Assembly (NCBI RefSeq): GCF_002272875.1 | Contig: NZ_MLAN01000008.1 | Coordinates: 1-64,000 of the forward strand | Source of the DNA: Helicobacter sp. 11S02629-2 | GTDB taxonomy: Bacteria; Campylobacterota; Campylobacteria; Campylobacterales; Helicobacteraceae | Length of the DNA: 64,000 bases | Reading direction: 5' to 3' | Shown: positions 48,634 through 56,555 of the stretch, piece by piece | How positions within the stretch are numbered: position 1 is the first letter of the stretch | Layout: each line of letters starts with the position of its first letter | Notes under the pieces: generated by a model | The model's database searches: none | Seen by the model: only the letters and a program-made list of their open reading frames with translations | What the model was told of the DNA's origin: nothing | Program-made: the position numbers and the translations under genes

Positions 48634-49128
48634 TTACACACTTAAAACTGTTTCTACTGATATAGTTTTCATGTCAAAAATATTTTCCATCCCCTTAACT
48701 AAAAGCTCAACTAGTTCATCTGTGTATTTAGTTTTTACTAAGTAAGTGCCTGCTGTTTTGTTATCTCTTATATTTATAACCACATGCTCTATTGTTAGTC
48801 TCTTGTCTAGTAGTCCGCAGTTTCTAAAGTAGCTTTTAGTCTTAAAAGCTTCTAATATGCGGCTTGCATGTTGTGCTGGGGTTTTTGCAGAAAGTAAGTA
48901 GAGGCTAAGCACTGGCTTGCTGTCTTCTTCGCTTTCTAAAGACATATTCTTTAACCATATGGGTCTATTTGAGTTTCCTTCAGGTTGTGGCACTAAGTTT
49001 AGGTTTATGGTGAATGTTTTTATTAGTTTTTTTTGCGTCTCTGATCTGTCAAGGACTTTTTTTATAGCAGCACTTTGTGCCCCTACTAGTGCGTCTAACT
49101 CTTTTTTTAGTGTTTGTGAAGCTGTCAT
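48634..49128 (-). CDS. Early phage protein of unknown function
   Basis: Not recognised. The chosen ATG at 49128 has AAAGGAG six bases upstream; an upstream in-frame extension of 14 residues overlaps the previous gene and is unlikely. The 164-residue product has a helical N-terminus (ASQTLKKELDALVGAQSAA) and a mixed strand-helix body (KTFTINLNLVPQPEGNSN, LTIEHVVINIRDNKTAGTYLVK). It is a member of the leftward early operon. Confidence 0.55.
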   Translation of the reverse strand: MTASQTLKKELDALVGAQSAAIKKVLDRSETQKKLIKTFTINLNLVPQPEGNSNRPIWLKNMSLESEEDSKPVLSLYLLSAKTPAQHASRILEAFKTKSYFRNCGLLDKRLTIEHVVINIRDNKTAGTYLVKTKYTDELVELLVKGMENIFDMKTISVETVLSV

Positions 49129-49139
49129 TTTTTCTCCTT

Positions 49140-49679
49140 TTATATGTCTATAACTTCTATATCTGTGCACACGTGTGGGAAAAAGCGAGTTACTAGTCTA
49201 TGTGCTTCATCTATAAGTATTTGTGCGGTTAGTAGGTCGTTTATGCCCCTTTTCCTAAGCTCTTCTTTTAAGGCTTCTTCAAGTTTTTTTGTCTTGCTTC
49301 TTCCTTCTTCATCTATAAGGCTTTTTATTAACCTCATCGATACGCCTAAAACTGCTGCAAGCAAGGAAGAAATAAGATAAAACTGCATGGTTATAGAATC
49401 TCTTTCTGTGCTACTACTTGGCTTTTTGCCCTCGTTTAAGATGGCTGCTAACTTTTGATAAAAGTAGTAGTGTACGTTTGCCTCTCTTGCTTCAAGCACA
49501 CTTACGCCACCTAGTTTTATTAGTGTTTTTATAGTCTCACTACTAGCCATGTATATGCTTAAGCTCATGCCTTCTAGCTTAAAGCGATATGGGCTTATAG
49601 AAGTTTTTGGCTTAGGGCGCAAGCTATTAAAAACGATTCTGTTTTGAAAAGTTTTTTTTGTCTCTTGAATCTGTGTCAT
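49140..49679 (-). CDS. Early phage protein with a hydrophobic segment
   Basis: Not recognised. The 179-residue product has a central hydrophobic helix (ITMQFYLISSLLAAVLGVSM), then a strongly charged helix (KTKKLEEALKEELRKRGIND), and ends with FFPHVCTDIEVIDI. It lies between two other early genes, with short spacing on both sides. Confidence 0.55.
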   Translation of the reverse strand: MTQIQETKKTFQNRIVFNSLRPKPKTSISPYRFKLEGMSLSIYMASSETIKTLIKLGGVSVLEAREANVHYYFYQKLAAILNEGKKPSSSTERDSITMQFYLISSLLAAVLGVSMRLIKSLIDEEGRSKTKKLEEALKEELRKRGINDLLTAQILIDEAHRLVTRFFPHVCTDIEVIDI

Positions 49680-49687
49680 TTTTTACC

Positions 49688-49990
49688 TCATTTATTAAAG
49701 TAGTCTTTTAGTAATGGTGCAATCTTTTGCATGCCTTCGTTAAAGTGCTGCCTGACAGCACTTTCACTCATATTAGTAGCCTTAGCGATGTCTTTAAATT
49801 TCATTAACTCACCCCTATCGCTCCACTCGCTTGGGGCAAGTATCTCTTTTTCTACATGCCTGTATTTGGTTTTGTTTAGATAAGTGGTGTATTTCTGCTT
49901 TGTCTTTGGCTCCATTTCATAGTAAAACAGTGCTTCGTTTTCATCAAAAAGCTTTCTTATCCTTTCAAAAACTCTGCCCTTATATTTCAT
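49688..49990 (-). CDS. HTH protein resembling sigma region 4
   Basis: The 100-residue basic protein has a helix-turn-helix near its end (FKDIAKATNMSESAVRQHFNEGMQKI). The pattern is like sigma-70 region 4 or a small phage transcription activator. A late-gene activator role would suit its place in the early operon but is inference. Confidence 0.55.
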   Translation of the reverse strand: MKYKGRVFERIRKLFDENEALFYYEMEPKTKQKYTTYLNKTKYRHVEKEILAPSEWSDRGELMKFKDIAKATNMSESAVRQHFNEGMQKIAPLLKDYFNK

Positions 49991-49993
49991 TTT

Positions 49994-50434
49994 TTAAAAT
50001 TTTCTTTTTAAAGTGACTTTATAAAGCAGCTCTTCTTTTGTCTTAACTACATTTACACTTAAGCTTTTATAGTTTTCATCTTCCCTTAGCCCTTCTAACT
50101 CATCTTTTAAAAGTCCAAGTAAGTCATCAAAACGATGGGACATGATGTAAACTTCTTTGACTGTGTCTTTGAAGCTAAAGTCCTTGTCTAACTCTATAGC
50201 AAAAAGGCTTTTAGCCGTGCTAGCCTTTGGTTTATCACTAAAGGGGCTAGCCTCATCTCTAAAAGGACTTTTAGATTCTTCTTTTATGGCTTCTTCTACT
50301 TCTATAACAGGCACTTCATCTAGGGGATCTTTTAGCGTGCTAAAAGCCCTTACTTCTTCTACCTCGCTAGCTTTTATCTCTACTTCTACATCTCCAAAAG
50401 GTGTATTTACAACTTCTATCATAGCTTTGCCCAC
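49994..50434 (-). CDS. Early phage protein of unknown function
   Basis: Not recognised. The 146 residues comprise an acidic N-terminal half with many Glu, Pro and Asp, including a small repeat (SPFRDEASPFSDK), and a helical C-terminal half. The annotated start is GTG touching the previous stop codon; an ATG four codons later (50422) is also possible. Confidence 0.5.
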   Translation of the reverse strand: MGKAMIEVVNTPFGDVEVEIKASEVEEVRAFSTLKDPLDEVPVIEVEEAIKEESKSPFRDEASPFSDKPKASTAKSLFAIELDKDFSFKDTVKEVYIMSHRFDDLLGLLKDELEGLREDENYKSLSVNVVKTKEELLYKVTLKRKF

Positions 50435-50680
50435 TTATGCCCAAGTGCTTAAGCCTAGTGCAGCTCTAAGCACAGCGCGGAATCTTAGGTCTGTTTCACT
50501 AGAAAGCCTAGTATCTATCTCTTCTCTGCTTTTACTTTTAAAGTAGGTTAGGGCTAGATCTAAGTCGGTGTTATATAGCCTTAAGTTTCTAGTTTCAAGT
50601 AGTTCTTTCTGGCTTATCTTAAAAGCCTCTTTGACTTTTTCCATTTTTTCTATAGTTGCTTCTGTAAGTTCTTGTGTCAT
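50435..50680 (-). CDS. Small early phage protein of unknown function
   Basis: Not recognised. The 81 residues are mostly helical (TIEKMEKVKEAFKISQKELLE) with an Arg/Glu-rich second half. It lies 13 bases after the preceding gene of the leftward run and has AAGGAGC before the start. Confidence 0.5.
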   Translation of the reverse strand: MTQELTEATIEKMEKVKEAFKISQKELLETRNLRLYNTDLDLALTYFKSKSREEIDTRLSSETDLRFRAVLRAALGLSTWA

Positions 50681-50693
50681 TTTTTGCTCCTTA

Positions 50694-50942
50694 TTAGTAG
50701 TCTATAAATGGCTTATCATCTAGTGTATAGTCAACTATGACTTCATCACTGCACACGCCAAGCTTTGCTCTAGTTTTGATCGCTCCACTATCTTCAAAAA
50801 AGTATCGCGAGTTAAAGTCAGCCTTATGTCCTCTTATCATGTAGGAGTTAGAGTTTTTGTCTGTGTATAGATTTCTGTGGTGGTCTTCTAGCTTGCTTAA
50901 GCTTTTATCACTTTGTTTTTGTGCTTGTTTTTCTGCTTGCAT
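50694..50942 (-). CDS. Small early phage protein of unknown function
   Basis: Not recognised. The 82 residues begin with a Lys/Gln/Glu-rich helix (MQAEKQAQKQSDKSLSKLED) and end with acidic strands (CSDEVIVDYTLDDKPF). AAGGAAAGT precedes the start. Confidence 0.5.
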   Translation of the reverse strand: MQAEKQAQKQSDKSLSKLEDHHRNLYTDKNSNSYMIRGHKADFNSRYFFEDSGAIKTRAKLGVCSDEVIVDYTLDDKPFIDY

Positions 50943-50944
50943 TT

Positions 50945-51235
50945 TTACTTTCCTTGCGTTTTTGGTTTGTTTGGGTTTGTAGCTGCTAGCTCTTTGCTTT
51001 CTACATCTTTGCTTTCTATCTCATCAGCGTAGGTGATGTAACCGTTTTCTAGGAGGAAGTTAAAGGCTAGGCGATTTTTATCGCTTTTAAAGCAAGTTAT
51101 AACTGGCTTTGCCATCATGTTTATTAAGCTAACTCTTGGCACTTGCAAACTTTTACTTAGATTACTAATAGAGCCATAGTCTCTTAGCACTTTATCTCTG
51201 TGTGTTTGTATGGGTCTATATTTTGAAGTGTTCAT
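50945..51235 (-). CDS. First gene of the leftward early operon, HTH-like
   Basis: The 96-residue protein contains YGSISNLSKSLQVPRVSLINMM, which reads as a helix-turn-helix, and a Ser/Lys/Pro-rich tail. It is divergent from the repressor gene and next to the putative operators, as expected for a Cro-type protein. The start overlaps an AATGTC site, so repressor binding would block it. Confidence 0.55.
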   Translation of the reverse strand: MNTSKYRPIQTHRDKVLRDYGSISNLSKSLQVPRVSLINMMAKPVITCFKSDKNRLAFNFLLENGYITYADEIESKDVESKELAATNPNKPKTQGK

Positions 51236-51384
51236 AATGTCCTCTTATTGTCTTTAAAATTACTTATGACATTATATAGAAAAAAAAATTAAAATGTCAA
51301 ATATTTTTCTATATTTAATCTTTTTAATGTCCATTGACGATAAAAGTTAATAATAGATAGAATTAGACAAACAAAGGACTGTGA
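51236..51384. promoter_or_regulatory. Divergent control region with AATGTC/GACATT sites
   Basis: The hexamer AATGTC or its complement GACATT occurs at 51236-51241, 51268-51273, 51293-51298 and 51326-51331, spaced 25-33 bases apart. TGACATT (51267-51273) and AATGTCA (51293-51299) form a 7-bp inverted pair. The region lies between the S24 repressor gene and the early operon, so these are good operator candidates. Confidence 0.6.
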
Positions 51385-52221
51385 GTGACTGGTAAAGAAT
51401 TTAAAACTATAAGGGAATATATGGGGTTGTCCCAAAATACTGTAGCTGATAGACTTGAGCTTACAACTAGGCAGATTTCACGCATAGAAAACAGCTTATC
51501 TCCTGTTAAACATTATCAAGAAAACAAACTCCTCCACCTTGCCAAACAACTCCCCATCTCAAAGGCTAGAGAGCTAGCGGATATACTAGGAGAAGAAAGC
51601 ACTTTTACCAAAGAAGTAAGGGAGATGGATAAAAAATTATCAAACTCTTTTGAAGCCTTAAGCCCACTTAATAATTTAAAAAAAGATCTAGATTCTTTTT
51701 CTCCTTTAAGTTATCTTTCAAAAAGTTTTAATACCTTTCCTTTTGTGTCCTTAACACAAAACCCCCCACCCCCTCCTACCCCTAAGCCCCACATAGCAGA
51801 TCCCACCTCATCATCAGATTCCAAAGTTAGCATTCCTTTTTATGAAGTCTACGCGTCAGCAGGAGAAGGCTATGAAAACGAGAGTGCTATAAGTTTTTTT
51901 GTAGACTTTAATAAAGCCGAGCTGAAATCTTTTTATAACTTAGTATCAACACTTAACTTGTCTATCATAAGAGTAGTAGGTGACTCTATGACGCCACTGC
52001 TTAATGGTGGGGATTTGGTGCTTATACAAAAGCGTGAAGTAAGAGATGGCGAGGCGTGTGTGTGCAGGATAGAAAAAGACCTCTATATAAAGCGCCTGCA
52101 AAAACTGCCAAGCCTTAGGCTACTTAGCGAAAACAAAAACTACCAGCCTATAGACTTAGAGGGCAAGGCTTATGAGATAGTGGGGGTAGTAGTAGGCATA
52201 GTTTTAAAAAAGATTTATTAA
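51385..52221 (+). CDS. CI-like phage repressor with S24 peptidase domain
   Basis: Lysogeny repressor of 278 residues. The N-terminal HTH is MTGKEFKTIREYMGLSQNTV with TTRQISRIE. The C-terminal LexA-type peptidase domain starts near residue 145: cleavage-site Ala-Gly in YASAGEGYEN, catalytic Ser in VVGDSMTPLLNGGDLV and Lys in DLYIKRLQKL. A Pro-rich linker (NPPPPPTPKPH) joins them. The start codon is GTG at 51385 after AAAGGACTG. RecA-stimulated self-cleavage should link prophage induction to DNA damage. Confidence 0.92.
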   Translation: MTGKEFKTIREYMGLSQNTVADRLELTTRQISRIENSLSPVKHYQENKLLHLAKQLPISKARELADILGEESTFTKEVREMDKKLSNSFEALSPLNNLKKDLDSFSPLSYLSKSFNTFPFVSLTQNPPPPPTPKPHIADPTSSSDSKVSIPFYEVYASAGEGYENESAISFFVDFNKAELKSFYNLVSTLNLSIIRVVGDSMTPLLNGGDLVLIQKREVRDGEACVCRIEKDLYIKRLQKLPSLRLLSENKNYQPIDLEGKAYEIVGVVVGIVLKKIY

Positions 52222-52238
52222 AACAAAAAGGAGCAAAC

Positions 52239-52841
52239 ATGGACGAACAAGTGTATTTTAAATACAAAAATGGATATAAAATAAAAGCCATAAGCGAGCT
52301 TTTAGGTATGGCAAGGATGTTATCCATTGGTCCTATAAACACAGAGCAAGTAAAAGCACTTCATGGCTGGCTAGATAGGCAAGAGCATTTTGCGCATATA
52401 TTTCCTTTTAGTGAGGTTGTACCAGTAGTAAAAAAAGTACTAGCTGATGGTGTTGTAGATGAAGAAGAAAAAGTTGAGCTTATAAACCTTTTTGGCTCTT
52501 TAGTCGGCAGTTTGCAGGGTGAAGATGAAACTTTTGCCACAACCCCTTCACTTCTTCCTTTTAGCGAGCCAGTACTAGAGTTTGAGAGTAGTGGGTTTGT
52601 TTTAACTGGTGTTTTTTTGATGTCTAAGCGAAGTGCTGTCGAAGAGATTATAAAACGTAAAGGTGGCACTTGCCAAAGAAATATTTCAGGAAATACTCGT
52701 TATATAGTTATAGGTGGGGTGGCTAGTGATGCTTATAAATATGGTAATTTTGGCACTAAGATAGAAGATGCACTAGAACTAAAGAAGAAAGGGGCTAAAA
52801 TAGAGTTTATAAGCGAAGAGTGGCTTGTAAGGTTTATCTAA
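52239..52841 (+). CDS. TerB-like plus BRCT-domain protein
   Basis: A 200-residue protein in the same transcript as the repressor (17-base gap, AAAAGGAGC before the start). Residues 60-95 (VKKVLADGVVDEEEKVELINLF) resemble TerB/EF-hand-like helices. The last 85 residues form a BRCT domain of the DNA-ligase/Rfc1 type: FVLTGVF, RSAVEEIIKRKGG, a T-rich RYIVIGG core and the closing Trp in FISEEWLVRF. BRCT domains bind DNA ends or phosphopeptides. The role in a prophage is unknown; DNA repair, replication control or defence are options. Confidence 0.75.
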   Translation: MDEQVYFKYKNGYKIKAISELLGMARMLSIGPINTEQVKALHGWLDRQEHFAHIFPFSEVVPVVKKVLADGVVDEEEKVELINLFGSLVGSLQGEDETFATTPSLLPFSEPVLEFESSGFVLTGVFLMSKRSAVEEIIKRKGGTCQRNISGNTRYIVIGGVASDAYKYGNFGTKIEDALELKKKGAKIEFISEEWLVRFI

Positions 52842-52866
52842 TAATGTAAAAGATTTATTAAAGAAG

Positions 52867-53253
52867 TTATGTTTTTAAAATACTTTCTATTGTCTCATTT
52901 AAAGCCACTTTGTTAATCTTGCCACTTGCAACATCAATAACTACATTTTCCATTTTTAAAGCGAAGGGTTTAAGGTGGGGTTTATCAACTCCATTTATCC
53001 TTAAAAAACTCATACCTAAAAGTAAAGATGTGCGTTTATTGCCATCGTTAAAGGGGTGAAACTTTATACAAGAAAACATCAGATGGGTTAGTTTATCTAT
53101 AAGGCTTGGGTAGTAGGTGTCGTTTTGTATATGGATTAGTGCAGATTCTAAGTAGGCTAACTGTTTAGGGTTATATCCTTTTAGCCCAACTTGTTTATCT
53201 AATACTACATCATGCAAATCTAGTACTTCTTTTAGACTTAGATATCTTATCAC
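52867..53253 (-). CDS. doc: Doc/Fic-family toxin
   Basis: A 128-residue Fic-fold protein closest to phage P1 Doc, a kinase that inactivates EF-Tu. The motif reads KFHPFNDGNKRTSLLLGMSFL; Lys replaces the second Gly of the Fic motif and the last Arg is missing, as in Doc. N-terminal YLSLKEVLDLHD and AYLESALIHIQN also fit Doc. The start is GTG at 53253, four bases after the stop of a 59-residue gene, with weak ribosome binding, so translation is probably coupled. Addiction or phage exclusion is the likely role. Confidence 0.85.
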   Translation of the reverse strand: MIRYLSLKEVLDLHDVVLDKQVGLKGYNPKQLAYLESALIHIQNDTYYPSLIDKLTHLMFSCIKFHPFNDGNKRTSLLLGMSFLRINGVDKPHLKPFALKMENVVIDVASGKINKVALNETIESILKT

Positions 53254-53257
53254 TAGC

Positions 53258-53437
53258 TTACTTATCTTTTAATCTATCAAAAACACCTTTTACTTCTTTA
53301 TCCTCTAATAGTTCTAAAATATCTTTTTTTAGCTCTTCATAGTCTTTGTTAAACTTAGTTTTTGCGTTTTTTTTAGGGTATAAGATGTATATTAGTTTTG
53401 TCATATTACATTTTTTGTATTTACTTAGGGCTAACAT
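53258..53437 (-). CDS. 59-residue partner of the Doc toxin, candidate antitoxin
   Basis: A short gene four bases upstream of doc on the same strand. AAGGAG lies six bases before the ATG at 53437 (an ATG at 53442 is too close to it). The basic product has MTKLIYILYPKKNAKTK and an amphipathic end, YEELKKDILELLEDK plus VKGVFDRLKDK, which could wrap the toxin as Phd does. It is shorter than Phd (about 73 residues), I see no Fic-inhibition motif [ST]xxxE[GN], and no family is recognised. Position and size suggest an antitoxin; sequence does not prove it. Confidence 0.6.
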   Translation of the reverse strand: MLALSKYKKCNMTKLIYILYPKKNAKTKFNKDYEELKKDILELLEDKEVKGVFDRLKDK

Positions 53438-53519
53438 AACATACTCCTTCTTTTATCCTTTATAACTTTTTACATTATGCCAAAAATGGCTAAATATAGC
53501 TATAAAATTATCTAGTGTG

Positions 53520-53540
53520 ATTGTGCGTGATATTGTGCGT
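53520..53540. repeat. Double ATTGTGCGT site
   Basis: ATTGTGCGT occurs at 53520-53528 and 53532-53540 as direct repeats 12 bases apart. It is the reverse complement of ACGCACAAT found beside the integrase (45489-45497, and with one change at 45351-45359). It lies between the Doc module and the small hydrophobic ORF. Confidence 0.7.
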
Positions 53541-53629
53541 TAAAAACAAAATTAAATATTTAGTTAGTTTTACTTTTATAAGTGTTAAGTTTTTGTTATG
53601 ATTTATAATCTAATACCAAAGGAGAATAT

Positions 53630-53704
53630 ATGGAAGCTTTTGTTAATTTTATAGTAGCCATAATTAGTATTATATTTATAATCTTTGGTGTGTTCTATTT
53701 GTTA
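53630..53704 (+). CDS. 24-residue hydrophobic peptide, possibly frame-interrupted
   Basis: AAAGGAG (53618-53624) and TATAAT (53604-53609) precede an ATG that encodes MEAFVNFIVAIISIIFIIF plus GVFYF and then stops at TAA. If one T were added to the T5 run at the stop, the frame would continue with a second hydrophobic part and a charged tail (VKDDPKEQDDPK) to 53778. Either it is a complete tiny membrane peptide, or a small two-helix protein broken by a one-base shift. No family was recognised. Confidence 0.45.
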
Positions 53705-53867
53705 ATTATGATCGCTGGATCTCTTGTAAAGGATGATCCAAAAGAGCAAGATGATCCAAAAGACTAAAACTACTTTAAGCGATCTTGGCCTTACCCCTTA
53801 GGCTTAAGTGCTGAGTTATTGCATTTATTAGTAATATATCTTTAACAAAACTGTAAGGACATATTAA

Positions 53868-56147
53868 ATGGCAGTAACTTTAAATATAACCGCAGATATA
53901 AGCACACTTACTAAAAGCCTGCATCAGTTTGATAGGCAAACTGCTACTTTAGGAGAAAAACTAAGTAAAAGCTTAAGTAAGGGCATAGAAGAAAGCACTA
54001 AAGGGTTTAATGCTTTTACTGCAAAACTAAAAGATGATATAGCTAAAGGGGCTATCCCCTTACCAAAGTTTCAAAAAGACTTAAATATATTACAAGATAA
54101 GATAAAGCTAGCAACTACTACTAAGTTAAAGCTTGATACTCAGGAAGCTTTTAAATCTATAGTAGACATGAAGTATCAAATACTAGGGGTAGGAGCCGCT
54201 TTATTGACGACTTTCGGTAAGCCTTTAGGGATAGCTAGAGAGTTTGAAAGTAGTTTTTCTAATATAAAAAAAGTAGTAGATTTTGATTCTGACAGCGAGC
54301 TTAAAAACTTTCAAAATCAGATATGGAATCTAACTAAGTCTATACCCTTAGCGGCTAAAGATTTAACTGACATAGTAGCTAGTGGTGGGCAGTTAGGACT
54401 GAAAAAAAACTTACTTATCCCTTTTACTACGACAGTAGCTAAGATGTCTACAGCTTTTGATCTAGGCACAAAAGAAGCAGGGGATAATATAGCCAAACTT
54501 ATGAACAACTTTGACATAGGATTAGATAAAGTTACAGAGCTAGGAGATGCTATAAACTATATAAGCAACAAAACCGCAGCCGCCCCTAAAGAGATAGTAG
54601 ATATATTAGGAAGGATAGCAGGAACATCTAAGGCACTAGGTGCTACTTCCTTGCAAGCTACTGCACTAAGTACCGCTTTTGCTAATATGAAAGTACCTAG
54701 TGATCAAGCAGGCACGGCTATTAATAAGATGTTTACAACTTTAGGGGCTTTGAGTAGTGGTAATGTTACTGGTAGTGTAAGCTCTGCACTTAAGACTTTA
54801 GGGCTTAGCGTAAGTGACGTAAGTGAAGCTATGGCCAGTAATCCTTTTGAAACTATAAAAAGCGTTTTAAAATCTATTTCTACCTTAGATCAAAGTCAAC
54901 AAATAGGAGTACTAAAAAACCTCTTTGGAGAAGAAGCAGCACCTAAGATTGCCCTAATTACTTCAAATGTAGAAAGCCTAGACAAGATAGTAAAAGAGTT
55001 AGGAAATAAGTCTAATTATACTGGCTCTATGCAAAAAGAGTTTGAAGCAGTCTCAGCTACCACTAATAACTCGTTGCAGCTTATGCGTAACTCCTTTGCT
55101 AGACTTGGAAATGCAATAGGCACAGTGTTTTTGCCAGTAGTAAATATGTTTGCAAAAACAGTTGCACTTATAACCAACTCTTTTGCTGCGTTTTTAGAAA
55201 TATCTCCTATTGCAAGATATGCAGTAGTAGGACTAGGTATAGCTTTTGCAGGTTTTAAAATCTATGCTATAAGCGCAAAACTAGCAAGTTTTGCTTTAAC
55301 CTCTGCACTTCATCCTTTACGCTTTATACTAGTTAAGATTCTCCCTGCTAGTTTTATAGCTAGTAATGGAATTAACCTCTTAAGTAAAGAAACCTACAAG
55401 GCTGCTACAAATGCCCTAGCTTATAACACTGTCTTGCCACTTTTAAGCAAAGGCATAAGAAGCTTTGGGAAAGGAGCACTTTGGGCAATAAACCCTTTGA
55501 ACTACTTTAAGCTTGCAATAAAAGCAGTTACTGGTGGTATAAATATAATGACTTTTGCCTTATTAAAAAATCCTATAGGATTAATAGCCACTGGTATAGC
55601 AGTAGTAGCTGGAGCTATAATTTACTGGTGGAAGCCTATAAGTACTTTTTTTAGTGGCTTTTTTAAAGGCTTTAGTGAAGCCTTTAAACCTATGATGCCA
55701 CTTTTAAAAGGTATAGGAGATATGGTAAAAGTAGTTTTTACACCTATATCTTTTATCTTTAATGCCCTCTTTGGTAATATGCAAAGTGCTACAGGGGCTT
55801 TAAAAGATTTTAGTAGTACTGGTGAACGTATAGGGAAGGCAGTAGGAGATGTCTTTTCTAAGCTTTTTAGTTTTATAAGTGGGATTATTAATAAAATAAG
55901 TGGCTTTTTTAATGATACTTCTAACTTTATAGCGAGCATTGGCGATAAGCTAGGACTTAGCACCACTGTTAAGCTTTCTCAAATCAAAGCCCCGCCAAAG
56001 GCAGAGGAGCTTCAAAGCCTAGCAGTTAAGAGCTCTAGTGCTTCTAATACTACTAACTCTAATGTGACTAATGCAAATACTATAACTATAGTAACTAATG
56101 CAGACCCTAAAGAAGTAGTAAGGGCAGTAGCTACTTATAGTGATTAG
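53868..56147 (+). CDS. Phage tail tape-measure protein
   Basis: A 759-residue protein that sets tail length and forms the inner tail scaffold. The N-terminal helical part, the TP901-type core around residues 115-400 (LGIAREFESSFSNIKKVVDF, GTSKALGATSLQATALSTAF, NPFETIKSVLKSI) and long hydrophobic stretches around 440-590 and 600-640 fit the family. AAGGAC precedes the ATG. Unlike all other tail genes here it reads rightward and lies outside the operon, whereas in P2 the tape-measure gene follows E/E'. Confidence 0.92.
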   Translation: MAVTLNITADISTLTKSLHQFDRQTATLGEKLSKSLSKGIEESTKGFNAFTAKLKDDIAKGAIPLPKFQKDLNILQDKIKLATTTKLKLDTQEAFKSIVDMKYQILGVGAALLTTFGKPLGIAREFESSFSNIKKVVDFDSDSELKNFQNQIWNLTKSIPLAAKDLTDIVASGGQLGLKKNLLIPFTTTVAKMSTAFDLGTKEAGDNIAKLMNNFDIGLDKVTELGDAINYISNKTAAAPKEIVDILGRIAGTSKALGATSLQATALSTAFANMKVPSDQAGTAINKMFTTLGALSSGNVTGSVSSALKTLGLSVSDVSEAMASNPFETIKSVLKSISTLDQSQQIGVLKNLFGEEAAPKIALITSNVESLDKIVKELGNKSNYTGSMQKEFEAVSATTNNSLQLMRNSFARLGNAIGTVFLPVVNMFAKTVALITNSFAAFLEISPIARYAVVGLGIAFAGFKIYAISAKLASFALTSALHPLRFILVKILPASFIASNGINLLSKETYKAATNALAYNTVLPLLSKGIRSFGKGALWAINPLNYFKLAIKAVTGGINIMTFALLKNPIGLIATGIAVVAGAIIYWWKPISTFFSGFFKGFSEAFKPMMPLLKGIGDMVKVVFTPISFIFNALFGNMQSATGALKDFSSTGERIGKAVGDVFSKLFSFISGIINKISGFFNDTSNFIASIGDKLGLSTTVKLSQIKAPPKAEELQSLAVKSSSASNTTNSNVTNANTITIVTNADPKEVVRAVATYSD

Positions 56148-56148
56148 G

Positions 56149-56472
56149 CTATTTTGAAAGTATGGCAACTGTAGCTATTATCACTGGGATACTAATACAA
56201 AACGCAAGCCATATCCTAGATAACTTATAAGCAAGCCTCCCAGTCCTTGTACCTACGTCATTAAAGTCTTTCCACTGCAAGGGAGCGTTTTTATCTATTG
56301 GCATTTTAAGTTTTTCGTTTTGTATTTTTATGCGTTCACTAATGCTTTTATCAAAATCACTAAAACCCTTTGCTATCTTTTCCCCACCACCGTTTACAAG
56401 GAAAGCTAGGAGTTTAAAGAGACCGCCAAATAGCGTAACAAGCACAAAAATCACTACAGCACCGATTATCAT
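56149..56472 (-). CDS. Two-helix phage membrane protein
   Basis: A 107-residue protein with membrane segments at both ends (IIGAVVIFVLVTLFGGLFKLL and LAFCISIPVIIATVAIL) and a charged middle. Its stop lies one base from the convergent tape-measure stop. Not recognised; the layout is compatible with a holin, an exclusion protein or a tail-associated membrane factor. Confidence 0.55.
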   Translation of the reverse strand: MIIGAVVIFVLVTLFGGLFKLLAFLVNGGGEKIAKGFSDFDKSISERIKIQNEKLKMPIDKNAPLQWKDFNDVGTRTGRLAYKLSRIWLAFCISIPVIIATVAILSK

Positions 56473-56555
56473 GAGAACTCCCTACGTAGCTTTAAGCATT
56501 AAAAATATTTAGCTTTTATAGATAATAACAAAAATTGATACAGTATTCAATACTT

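Noticed and set aside
47424-51235. Mu-like transposition module
   Set aside because: No DDE transposase or MuB-type ATPase is present, while a tyrosine integrase next to tRNA-Asn explains insertion.
53520-53540. CRISPR-like short repeat
   Set aside because: Only two copies, 12 bases apart, with no spacers and no cas genes.
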